NCBI GenBank assembly: GCA_007125875.1
Contig: SLCI01000066.1
Span: 1 to 21,321 of the forward strand
DNA from: Kiritimatiellia bacterium
GTDB lineage: Bacteria > Verrucomicrobiota > Kiritimatiellia > SLAD01
Direction: 5' to 3'
DNA: 21,321 nt
Positions 14,148-21,309 of this stretch are shown here, piece after piece (the stretch's first letter is position 1; every line of letters starts with the position of its first letter). The notes beneath the pieces are model-generated. The model worked only from the letters and a program-made list of their open reading frames with translations, was not told where the DNA came from and did no database searches. The position numbers and the translations under genes were made by a program.

Positions 14148-16283
14148 TTATTTCTCGGTCAAATTCCAAATGCCATCCCAGGTTTCGGAAGGCGCATTGA
14201 GCAGCGCTTGGCACTTCTTCGCGTACCTTTGCGCGAGCGGATCATCTGTCCATTGCGAGAATTCTGCAAGCGCTGATTTCCAGTCGCCTTGCAAGCATAG
14301 TTCAATCGCTTGCTCAAAAGATTCCACGGGAACCGTCAGCGATTCACCGGCAAAGCCTAACACCTCGTAGACTTTGACGGGCGTCTTGCGTCCAACCACC
14401 GTGATCGATCCAATCAAGCGACCAATCAGTTCGCCATTGAGTGCCGACCACGTGGACTCCGCAATCATCGTCGAGGTGCCAAAGAATTTGTTCGCTCCTT
14501 CCAGACGTGATGCCAAATTCGCCGCATCGCCGAGCACGGTGTAATCAAAGCGTTCGCGCGAGCCCATGTTGCCGACCACGACATCGCCCGTATTGACGCC
14601 TATCCGCATATGCAACTCAACACCCGTGCGCTGTTTAAACTCATCCCGTCGCTCGGCCAACTTACGCTGACAGCGCAAAGCCGTTCGCACTGCGCGTACG
14701 GCATGGTCGGGCTGGTCCAAGGGCGCATTCCAGAATGCGATGATGGCATCGCCCTCGTATTTGTCGAGGGTGCCGCCCTCAGCCAAGACGATATCGGTCA
14801 TATCCGACAGATAATCATTCAGTAGCTGCGTCAACGCCTGCGGCTCCAGCTTTTCAGACAGTGCGGAAAAACCGGCGAGATCGGAGAAGAATATTGTCAA
14901 GTTGCGGCGTTCCCCACCCAATTTGAGTTGATCCGGGTCACGCATAATCTGCTCAATAACGGCAGGACTCAGATAGTGTTTGAACGCTCCTTTGATGAAG
15001 GCCTTTTGACGGCCCTCCAGGGCGTAATTGACCAATACGCCGCCTACAAGCCCCAAGCTGATCGCCAAACTCTGTAAAACAATCGGCCACCATATGCTAA
15101 ACGCATAGAGATAAAACCCAATCAATCCGGGCAATGGCAAAAAGGCCACAAACACAACCGCCGAACGCCATGCCTTGTTACTGAGCAAGGCCGAAAATGT
15201 CGCCAATAGCGCCAAAATAAATGTCGAAATCAAGGCCCAACGATCTGGCAGCAAACGCACAAAGTCGTTGGATAAAAAGTTATCCAGCATCGTCGCATGC
15301 ACCTCGACACCCGGGGTCACATTACTGATCGGAGTCGGACGCAGGTCCAGTAGGCCGGGCGCACTAAAGCCGAGCAACACATACTTGTTGTTAAACTCAA
15401 TCGGAGAGATCAAGGGACGCTCGCCATTTTGGATGCGTATTTCGTCTCGAATGATCTGACCCGCCTGAAATCGTTGATGTGTGCCCGGCGGCCCACGATA
15501 GCGAAGAATACTGCGTCCCTCCTCATCAATCGGAATTCGACGACGCCCAACCCGAATCGAACCTTCCTCCATTCGCAATTCCGGCAGACGACGTCGATCC
15601 GGTGACTGAGCAGCCATGTAGGCCGATAAGCCAAGCGCCGGAATGGCGCGTCCGTCAAACTGTCGGAATAGATGCACGCGGCGTATGATGCTATCGGGAT
15701 CCGGCACGCCCTTTACATCGCCCATGATGACGGCATTCGTAGCTACATCCGGTATGGGAAATGCCGCCCGCTCCATCACCATCTCACGTAAAGCACGACC
15801 TTCAGCCCATTGATCGAATCCACGCACTCGCAGGGCATGATCGGGAACATGCGATGGCCATTCCGTAAACTGTCCGCCGGGATCACCTAGGAAAACGGCC
15901 GCCGCAAAAGGCGGTCCGTTCCGGATGGCCTCTCCCAGTAACTGATCATCCTCGGCTGCGCGCAGCGAATGATCGAGAAACAAGACATCAAAAGCCACCG
16001 CACGCGCGCCGCCACGCGAGGCAAACTGTAGGATGGCCGAGTAGATTTCGCGGGGCCAAGGCCAGGGTATGCGCAGCTCTTCAGCCGCCCATTGCAAGCT
16101 TTCCTCGTCCACCATAATGAGCTTGATATCCTCGGTGGCCACACCGGGCGCGGCACGAACCTGTACGCGCCAGTTCCAGGTTGTGAACTCAACACGCTCA
16201 AGCCAACCACGCTGATGCATCGCATACGAACCAGCGGTTACGATAGCCGCAAGAATTAAGGCATATAATGCTTTTTTAATCAT
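14148..16283 (-). CDS. CHASE2-domain class III adenylate cyclase
   Basis: Membrane receptor cyclase making cAMP from ATP. Order of parts: one N-terminal membrane segment (about 4-22), an extracytoplasmic CHASE2 sensor domain (about 25-330), three membrane segments (LISTFILALLATFSAL and following, about 345-430), then the cytoplasmic cyclase domain. Catalytic residues are complete: metal-binding Asp in FFSDLAGFSAL (about 467) and in KYEGDAIIAF (about 510), the adenine-selecting Lys in LDKYEGD and Asp in VLGDAANLASRLE, and the transition-state Asn and Arg of the same segment. That combination predicts ATP rather than GTP use. A roughly 80-residue helical tail follows. I prefer ATG 16283; a TTG at 16292 would overlap the upstream stop as TTGA. 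It lies in the Mla-like operon ahead of the MBL hydrolase, suggesting that an envelope signal is converted to cAMP. Confidence 0.94.
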   Translation of the reverse strand: MIKKALYALILAAIVTAGSYAMHQRGWLERVEFTTWNWRVQVRAAPGVATEDIKLIMVDEESLQWAAEELRIPWPWPREIYSAILQFASRGGARAVAFDVLFLDHSLRAAEDDQLLGEAIRNGPPFAAAVFLGDPGGQFTEWPSHVPDHALRVRGFDQWAEGRALREMVMERAAFPIPDVATNAVIMGDVKGVPDPDSIIRRVHLFRQFDGRAIPALGLSAYMAAQSPDRRRLPELRMEEGSIRVGRRRIPIDEEGRSILRYRGPPGTHQRFQAGQIIRDEIRIQNGERPLISPIEFNNKYVLLGFSAPGLLDLRPTPISNVTPGVEVHATMLDNFLSNDFVRLLPDRWALISTFILALLATFSALLSNKAWRSAVVFVAFLPLPGLIGFYLYAFSIWWPIVLQSLAISLGLVGGVLVNYALEGRQKAFIKGAFKHYLSPAVIEQIMRDPDQLKLGGERRNLTIFFSDLAGFSALSEKLEPQALTQLLNDYLSDMTDIVLAEGGTLDKYEGDAIIAFWNAPLDQPDHAVRAVRTALRCQRKLAERRDEFKQRTGVELHMRIGVNTGDVVVGNMGSRERFDYTVLGDAANLASRLEGANKFFGTSTMIAESTWSALNGELIGRLIGSITVVGRKTPVKVYEVLGFAGESLTVPVESFEQAIELCLQGDWKSALAEFSQWTDDPLAQRYAKKCQALLNAPSETWDGIWNLTEK

Positions 16284-16288
16284 ATCAA

Positions 16289-17182
16289 TCAACGCGCTCG
16301 AAGCGCTTGCTCAAAACGAGCCTGACGTACGGATGAAATTTCAACCGCCGGAATCGACCTGAGCAGGCGCTGAATCTCACGTATCCGGTCCTGCGGGGGT
16401 GGATGTGTGCGAGCGAAATCCAGACCGCCGGGTTCTAGACGTTCTTCCATGTGTTGCAACATGCGCACCAGGGCATGGGGATCATAGCCCACCCGTTTCA
16501 AAATAGCGACCGCAGCAGCATCCGCTTCCCGTTCAGCTCTGCGGGAGTAACCGCTGGTTGTCAGTGTGTGGGTAACATCTTCGATCGTACTTCCGAAGAT
16601 TTCGGTTAGCTGACGCACATCCTGACTCCCGAGTGTGCGGGCGGCCGCAAAGGCTCCAATGCTGAAGGCCGATGTGATCCGGGCTGTACGAATGGCCTGC
16701 AGTCCATGCTGATGTTGTACGTGACCAATCTCATGGGCAAGAACGGCCGCTAATTCATCTTCACTGGCACAAATGGCCAACATCCCCCGTGAGACAAAAA
16801 TATATCCACCGGGCGCGGCAAAGGCATTAATTTCGTCACTATCCAAAATCAAAAATCGATATCCCCCAAAGGTTTCGGGACGCTCAGATGCAAGCGCCAA
16901 GGCTTGCCCGAGCAAGTTAATATATTCTGTTGCGATCGGATCATCCCAAACGGAGTACGACTCGAGAATAGTGGCCGAAACAGAACGCCCAATGAAGTAT
17001 TCCTGTTCGGGCGTCAGATCCTTGTAGGTGCGTCGGAGCGCGTCGGCCTCTTCAGAGGTTAACACGCCAGTAGCTTCGCCTACCGTGGCGCCGACCCGCG
17101 AAACAGTTTCACAGCCGACGGCGAAGAAAAGACTGCTCATCAGGACTGTGTGGATTCCGAACCATTTAATTATTCGGCTCAT
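16289..17182 (-). CDS. M48-family metalloprotease lipoprotein
   Basis: Zinc protease of the M48 family (BepA/LoiP/YggG-like), expected in the periplasm attached to a membrane. Lipoprotein signal: basic N-terminus, hydrophobic run and lipobox FAVGC with Cys24. The zinc motif HEIGH is at residues 150-154 in VLAHEIGHVQHQHG, and the third ligand lies in the RRAEREAD segment (about 215-221). It also has NAFAAPGGYIFVSRGML and DFARTHPPPQDR, typical of M48 proteins that act in envelope quality control. At 297 residues it has no TPR domain, unlike BepA. Start ATG overlaps the SH3-protein stop (ATGA), with AGGAGG 7 bases upstream. Its place between an Mla-like transporter and a CHASE2 cyclase fits envelope maintenance. 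Confidence 0.93.
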   Translation of the reverse strand: MSRIIKWFGIHTVLMSSLFFAVGCETVSRVGATVGEATGVLTSEEADALRRTYKDLTPEQEYFIGRSVSATILESYSVWDDPIATEYINLLGQALALASERPETFGGYRFLILDSDEINAFAAPGGYIFVSRGMLAICASEDELAAVLAHEIGHVQHQHGLQAIRTARITSAFSIGAFAAARTLGSQDVRQLTEIFGSTIEDVTHTLTTSGYSRRAEREADAAAVAILKRVGYDPHALVRMLQHMEERLEPGGLDFARTHPPPQDRIREIQRLLRSIPAVEISSVRQARFEQALRAR

Positions 17183-17658
17183 TCCTCGTCCTCCTCGAGC
17201 AGCCCATCAAGCTCTCCCTCCTGAAGAAATGCCAACAGTGCTTCCGGAGACTTGCGCAGTGTTGCCATGAAATCGACCCAGTGAAAGTCAATTTCCTCGA
17301 ACTGGCTTCGGAACTCGCCTTCGACCTCCGCATTGAAACCGCGTCCAGCCAATGCCAGCTCATCTTGTGTTGCGGCGCCACTTAGATCGCGGTCACCTGC
17401 TTGCCAAACTATACGTTCGCGTGTCAGTGCCGTTTGATGAATCCAGCCTGTCTTTTCCTGCCACTCGACGTAGCGCCATGGGCCTTGCTCGCGCTGCACC
17501 TTGACTTCCTCACCGTAAGGCAAGATCGCCACGACAGCTCCGAGAAAAGAGGCGCGATTCCGTAATTCGCCCTCTCTGACCTGCACACTCATCGTCGATG
17601 CAACGGTATAGCTTTGCAGTGCCACTAAAACGAGTCCAACGATCGTGATTTTTTTCAT
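17179..17658 (-). CDS. Exported SH3-domain protein
   Basis: 159 residues. A signal peptide is evident (MKKITIVGLVLVALQSYTVAS), followed by a bacterial SH3-like domain (about 22-80: VREGELRNRASFLGAVVAILPYGEEVKV...PWRYVEWQEKTGWIHQTAL), of the kind that binds peptidoglycan or peptide ligands. The second half is helical and ends in an acidic tail EEDEE. Start ATG 17658 is set by GAGGAG 8 bases upstream; the in-frame GTG at 17676 is part of the previous gene's end. The codons of the acidic tail form the ribosome site of the M48 gene. It is translationally coupled to that gene and probably acts with it at the cell wall; no precise function can be given. Confidence 0.87.
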   Translation of the reverse strand: MKKITIVGLVLVALQSYTVASTMSVQVREGELRNRASFLGAVVAILPYGEEVKVQREQGPWRYVEWQEKTGWIHQTALTRERIVWQAGDRDLSGAATQDELALAGRGFNAEVEGEFRSQFEEIDFHWVDFMATLRKSPEALLAFLQEGELDGLLEEDEE

Positions 17659-17672
17659 GCTGAGTTCTCCTC

Positions 17673-18623
17673 TCACTCTTGGACGTCTCGAGCGGCCGCT
17701 TTCTTCATTGCTGACGCGACTTCGTCCACGAGTGCAGCAAAACGTTGAATCATCAAATCCTCTACTTCGTCGTCCTCCAATGCGGGCAAAGCCCGGTCTA
17801 AAAGTTGTAATGCGTCAGTCCACTGATCAGCGGCAGCATAATGACGTGCTGCGCGATAACTGCGATCCAGTGTTTTGACGGGTTCAGCGGCTAGCATCCA
17901 AACGTCCGCTGCGCGTGCGAGCGCTCTGGACATATCGGTATAGCGGCCAATATTGCGATAATGATGGGCCTCGCGATCAAATGCTGTGGCAGCTGCGATC
18001 AGATCATCATCGACCAAAGCTATCTGCCCTTCGATTTCGGCCAATCGAGCAGCAATACGCTCATCTCTAACCCGGCGTCCCTCACGCTCCGCCTGCTGCC
18101 ACTCCTCTCGCGCGGCCTCAAAGTCATCTAACTCCATCGCCAACAAGGCACGGAGTGTCCGTGTTTGCGCCCGAATTGGGCGAGGCGGACGATTCTCAAG
18201 CAACGCATCCGTCACAGACCATGCGGCTGATGTCTCGCCCGAAGACCGTAGGTATTCTGCCTGCACCAACTGGACATCATAGGTCGACTCCCCGGCTCGC
18301 TCCAGTTCGACAATGGCTTCCGCTAACAACTCCGCCACGCGATCGTCTCTGCCCAGTGCGATACGGCACAGTGCCAGATTATACGCACTAGCTCCAATAG
18401 CCACCGGACGGTCAGCAATCCGAGCACGAATCCAAGCGCGTTCATAGAGTTCGGCTGCTCGCGCGATGTCACCCCGGGAAAAGGCGGCGTGAGCAGAGGT
18501 CATCATGCGATGGTGATACGCATAGATCACCTCATCTGTTCGGCCATTGCCCGCCCGGGGGCTACTGCACCCCAGCAACCCCAGCATCGTAAGAAGCGAA
18601 ATAAGCATCAACCCTCTAGTCAT
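17673..18623 (-). CDS. Alpha-helical (TPR-like) lipoprotein
   Basis: 316-residue predicted lipoprotein: MTRGLMLISLLTMLGLLGC gives a hydrophobic signal with lipobox Cys at 19. The mature part is rich in Ala, Arg and Glu and looks like repeated helical pairs (for example AAFSRGDIARAAELYERAW, YNLALCRIALGRDDRVAELL, AMELDDFEAAREEWQQAE, YRAARHYAAADQWTDALQLLDRAL), consistent with a TPR-type scaffold. I do not recognise a specific family. Start ATG 18623 has GGAGG about 5 bases upstream and overlaps the MCE gene stop by 8 bases. The gene sits directly behind the MCE protein, in the place where lipid-transport operons often have an accessory periplasmic or lipoprotein component, so a partner role in the transport complex is plausible. 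Confidence 0.82.
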   Translation of the reverse strand: MTRGLMLISLLTMLGLLGCSSPRAGNGRTDEVIYAYHHRMMTSAHAAFSRGDIARAAELYERAWIRARIADRPVAIGASAYNLALCRIALGRDDRVAELLAEAIVELERAGESTYDVQLVQAEYLRSSGETSAAWSVTDALLENRPPRPIRAQTRTLRALLAMELDDFEAAREEWQQAEREGRRVRDERIAARLAEIEGQIALVDDDLIAAATAFDREAHHYRNIGRYTDMSRALARAADVWMLAAEPVKTLDRSYRAARHYAAADQWTDALQLLDRALPALEDDEVEDLMIQRFAALVDEVASAMKKAAARDVQE

Positions 18624-19569
18624 GACGCCCTCCCGCGCCCACAATCACGGATGGCGACAAGCGTTCGGCTTCAGGACGGTCCGGGATATCCATATATCTG
18701 CGTAACAACCAATGACGCTGCAACCCTTCCATCAACACTTCTGCTTCCTGCAGTGTGGCTTGCGTTTGATAAACTAATCCCGGCACATCCTCCAGTTCTC
18801 CGGCAAGACGATAGGTCATTTGAGGTAACGGCTTAGTCGCCTCGCTGACATCAGCCAAAATATGGTTCACTTCACGAATCGCCCGATGTACGTCAGCAAT
18901 CATTTCATCCAGTTGCGCGGCGGTATCGGGGTCACTCAGTAAACGTCCGGCCGCACCCTCCCCTGCTTCCAGATTCTGACCGATTTGATTCAGTGTGCCG
19001 AGGAGTTGTTGGACATCGCCGTCCGGCGCCCGCAAGTCCTCCGCAAGGCTCGTATATTCCTGCAACAATTGCTGCAGTTGCTCAATCGCTGGCACCGTGG
19101 TTGTACGCACTTCCTCCAACAGCGACTCGGCCAAGTCTAACAACTCGGTGTCCTGGACTACGGGGATGTAGGCGTTTTCTGCCGGTAATGGCTCGCCAAA
19201 ACCACGCGTGATGTCGAGAAATGAGTCGCCAGCCACCCCAAAGGTCCGACGCACGACACCGGTGGAGTCTTCCCGGATATACTGAAAGAAGCGCCCACGC
19301 ACGCGGAACACGCCTTCCATCACGCCGTCTTCGCGAGGTTCAATGTCCAATACGGTACCCGCAGGCGTATCTAACACGCGGATTTCCGAGCCGCGCCGTA
19401 ATCCCATCGACCCATCCATACCAAATTCTCCGCGCAGCTCGTAGGTCGGCTCGAACCAACCCTGTGCCCGCCCAGTGACATAGATCCCCGCCACGACCAA
19501 TGCGATCACGAGCAGCACAAAGATGCCCACAATCTCATTCACATAGCGAAACTTCAACGGTTTACTCAT
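18616..19569 (-). CDS. MlaD-like MCE-domain lipid transport protein
   Basis: Periplasmic, membrane-anchored MCE protein; relatives form hexameric rings on the permease through which phospholipids or other hydrophobic substrates pass. Seen: MSKPLKFRYVNEIVG then a membrane helix (about 13-31), one MCE domain (about 40-130, with GSEIRVLDTPAGTVLDI, YIREDSTGVVRRTFGVAGDSFLDI), then a long helical stretch (about 150-270) with leucine heptads (LLDLAESLLEEV, IEQLQQLLQEY, LGTLNQIGQNL) and a closing RHWLLRRYM. The long helical C-terminus resembles MCE proteins that build extended tubes rather than short MlaD. ATG 19569 overlaps the ABC-subunit stop as ATGA with GGGAG about 8 bases upstream. It is the most direct evidence that the operon handles lipids. 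Confidence 0.9.
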   Translation of the reverse strand: MSKPLKFRYVNEIVGIFVLLVIALVVAGIYVTGRAQGWFEPTYELRGEFGMDGSMGLRRGSEIRVLDTPAGTVLDIEPREDGVMEGVFRVRGRFFQYIREDSTGVVRRTFGVAGDSFLDITRGFGEPLPAENAYIPVVQDTELLDLAESLLEEVRTTTVPAIEQLQQLLQEYTSLAEDLRAPDGDVQQLLGTLNQIGQNLEAGEGAAGRLLSDPDTAAQLDEMIADVHRAIREVNHILADVSEATKPLPQMTYRLAGELEDVPGLVYQTQATLQEAEVLMEGLQRHWLLRRYMDIPDRPEAERLSPSVIVGAGGRHD

Positions 19570-20249
19570 GCACAGCTCTCCCACTGGTCACCTTTGACTT
19601 TAGCACGCACCTGAACGTTCAGCGATGGATTATTCTGCACGCGCGGGTCGTCACTGATCCAGATCACACAGGCGCCTTTCTCACGTTCACGCGCTACCGC
19701 TGAAATCAGCTGCTCACACTCTTCATCGCTTACGTCACGCGTGGGCTCTTCCAAAATCAAGAGTCGTGGCTCCGCCAGCAATGCACGAATCCATTGACTG
19801 ATTTCAGCATCGTGACGACTAATCCAAGCGGGGCGTCCACTCGGTAACTCTGCGCGTCCGAAGTAGGTCGCGAGTTCAAGCGCTTTGGCATAAGCCGAGA
19901 CCGAGTCCATGCCGTGGTGCCGCTGCGCCAAGGTGATATTCTCATCTATATCCAGATTACTAATCCACGCATGATCGGCAAACACGCGCCCGATTCGACT
20001 GCGCAGTGTCGCTACGTCGTCCGGCGCCCACTCTTCCCAAGCGCGACCCGCAAACATGATCTCCCCCGCAACTGGACTCAACAAGCCCATCGCAGCATCC
20101 GCCAACGCTGGCCAACCCTGCTCGTCGCGCCATTCCAACAGTAGCGCCTCACCGTCTTCCAACGAAAAAGAAATCTCGCGAATGGATTGATCGTAGCGCG
20201 ATGTCGGTGGCAGTGTGACCGACTCAAAACGTAATTGATTGGTTGCCAT
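19566..20249 (-). CDS. MlaF-position ABC ATPase homologue, predicted catalytically dead
   Basis: 227 residues, aligning end to end with ABC nucleotide-binding subunits: LRFESVTLPP, REISFSLEDGEALLL, GLLSPVAGEIMFAGRAW, LRSRIGRVF, WIRALLAEPRLLILEEPT. The catalytic motifs are replaced without length change. Walker A GxxxxGKST is WRDEQGWPA (residues 40-48), so the invariant Lys is Trp; the Q-loop Gln is Ala91; the LSGGQ signature is ISRHD (143-147); the Walker B Asp is Glu167, while the following Glu168 stays; the D-loop SALD is RDVS; the H-loop His is Asp200. It should neither bind nor hydrolyse ATP normally. The frame is intact, and the gene lies 9 bases after the permease stop and overlaps the MCE gene by ATGA, so it is expressed with them. 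It may be a structural subunit, a ligand-binding regulator, or work with a second ATPase encoded elsewhere. Confidence 0.88.
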   Translation of the reverse strand: MATNQLRFESVTLPPTSRYDQSIREISFSLEDGEALLLEWRDEQGWPALADAAMGLLSPVAGEIMFAGRAWEEWAPDDVATLRSRIGRVFADHAWISNLDIDENITLAQRHHGMDSVSAYAKALELATYFGRAELPSGRPAWISRHDAEISQWIRALLAEPRLLILEEPTRDVSDEECEQLISAVAREREKGACVIWISDDPRVQNNPSLNVQVRAKVKGDQWESCA

Positions 20250-20258
20250 GGTTTCTTG

Positions 20259-21047
20259 CTAAATAAAAATGATGATCGTGATCAGCGCCGACACAACGAA
20301 TAGCATAGCCACCGAGCGCACCAGCGCACGCGTGGTGGCTTGTGGCACCTCGGTGACTGCGCCTTCCACTTGCAGCCCCTCAACACAGCAGATGGCTCCG
20401 GTCATGAGGCCGGGAATCAGTGTCTTTGCAAAAAGGCTGAATACATCGGCAGGAGTGAGCGCCCCCATAATCGAGTCTATGAATACCCACGGCGTTCCCG
20501 TATAGGCACCCAATAAGAGACCACTGAGAAAACCGCTCACGAAAGCCACCACAATAAACAGAATGGTGAGCGCGAATACAGATAACATCACGCCCAGCAC
20601 GCGCGGCAGGACCAAGTAGGTGAACGGATCAAGCCCCTGGGCATCGAGTAGTCGCACTTCGCCGTTAACTTTCATATTTCCCAGCTCTGTCGTAATCGCG
20701 GCGCCACTGCGACCGATGACGACAAAGTTTGTCAATAAGGGACCTAATTCACGTACAATCACAGCCACGAGGATCGGTCCCAACATTTCCGACTGACCTA
20801 AGCGCGACAACAACAATTGCACCTGAACCACAATCGACACGCCAACCAGCAAGGCAATAAGCGCAATGAATCGTGTCGCTTCAACGCCCGTAAAAAGAAT
20901 TTGGCGCGACAGAACGTTCCGAGCAGTTGAACGCCAGTGACGCGGGCGAACAGCCACTGCCAGGACAGCGGCGCAGACGGATACCAGATACGTTACTGAA
21001 CGCACTTTCCCGATCAACCAAGCCCCCATCGCTGAGATCCAATTCAT
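20259..21047 (-). CDS. MlaE-like ABC transporter permease
   Basis: Inner-membrane permease of the MlaE/YrbE family, 262 residues as in E. coli MlaE (260). Five or six hydrophobic segments are visible. Conserved cytoplasmic/loop features are kept: VIVRELGPLLTNFVVIGRSGAAITTELGNMKV, LDPFTYLVLPRVLGVMLSV, and PADVFSLFAKTLIPGLMTGAICCVEGLQV. The segment that is normally (T)EQIDALxxMGVDP reads NGEVRLLDAQGLDP; it lies in the loop that contacts the ATPase, so its divergence matches the degenerate ABC subunit next to it. First gene of the eight-gene minus-strand operon. The ATG at 21047 has only a weak, distant GGAG. Neither a clear promoter nor a terminator from an upstream gene was seen in the 21048-21321 gap. 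Confidence 0.92.
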   Translation of the reverse strand: MNWISAMGAWLIGKVRSVTYLVSVCAAVLAVAVRPRHWRSTARNVLSRQILFTGVEATRFIALIALLVGVSIVVQVQLLLSRLGQSEMLGPILVAVIVRELGPLLTNFVVIGRSGAAITTELGNMKVNGEVRLLDAQGLDPFTYLVLPRVLGVMLSVFALTILFIVVAFVSGFLSGLLLGAYTGTPWVFIDSIMGALTPADVFSLFAKTLIPGLMTGAICCVEGLQVEGAVTEVPQATTRALVRSVAMLFVVSALITIIIFI

Positions 21048-21167
21048 GAGAGCACTCTACTCCACAGGAATGGCGATTCACAAGTGTTGGTTCGCTGGGA
21101 TAAGGGGGTTCAACAGAGTCATTAAGTTCTCCGCAAGGAATTTCGAATGAATGATTTGGACCCCATG

Positions 21168-21192
21168 TGGATGGCGGAGCTCTGCGACGCCG
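21168..21192 (+). repeat. Short interspersed repeat, copy 1
   Basis: TGGAT followed by the 20-mer GGCGGAGCTCTGCGACGCCG (21173-21192). The 20-mer recurs exactly 117 bp to the right; the 25-bp unit has one mismatch. It begins GGCG and ends CGCC(G) around a GAGCTC core, so a small hairpin is possible. Confidence 0.85.
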
Positions 21193-21231
21193 CGATCTTA
21201 CATGGGCAAATGCAAACTCTTGTGCGGCCTC

Positions 21232-21256
21232 CGGTCTCGCGGAGCTCGCCCCTCCA
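21232..21256 (-). repeat. Short interspersed repeat, diverged inverted copy
   Basis: Reverse complement of the flanking repeat with 20 of 25 positions matching (by hand alignment); the GAGCTC core and the TGGAG-type end are conserved. With copy 3 it makes an imperfect inverted repeat with a 28-base loop. Confidence 0.65.
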
Positions 21257-21284
21257 CACGCGAGTCAAAGCATGATGGTCATTT

Positions 21285-21309
21285 TGGAGGGCGGAGCTCT
21301 GCGACGCCG
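21285..21309 (+). repeat. Short interspersed repeat, copy 3
   Basis: TGGAG followed by the same exact 20-mer as copy 1 (21290-21309). The window ends 12 bases later, so further copies may follow. Confidence 0.85.

Noticed and set aside
19566..20249. Calling the ABC subunit a pseudogene or frameshift artefact
   Set aside because: Frame, length and spacing of all structural segments are intact and it is translationally coupled at its 3' end; the losses are substitutions confined to catalytic motifs.
21168..21309. CRISPR array
   Set aside because: Only three units, one inverted and diverged, with irregular spacing and no cas genes.
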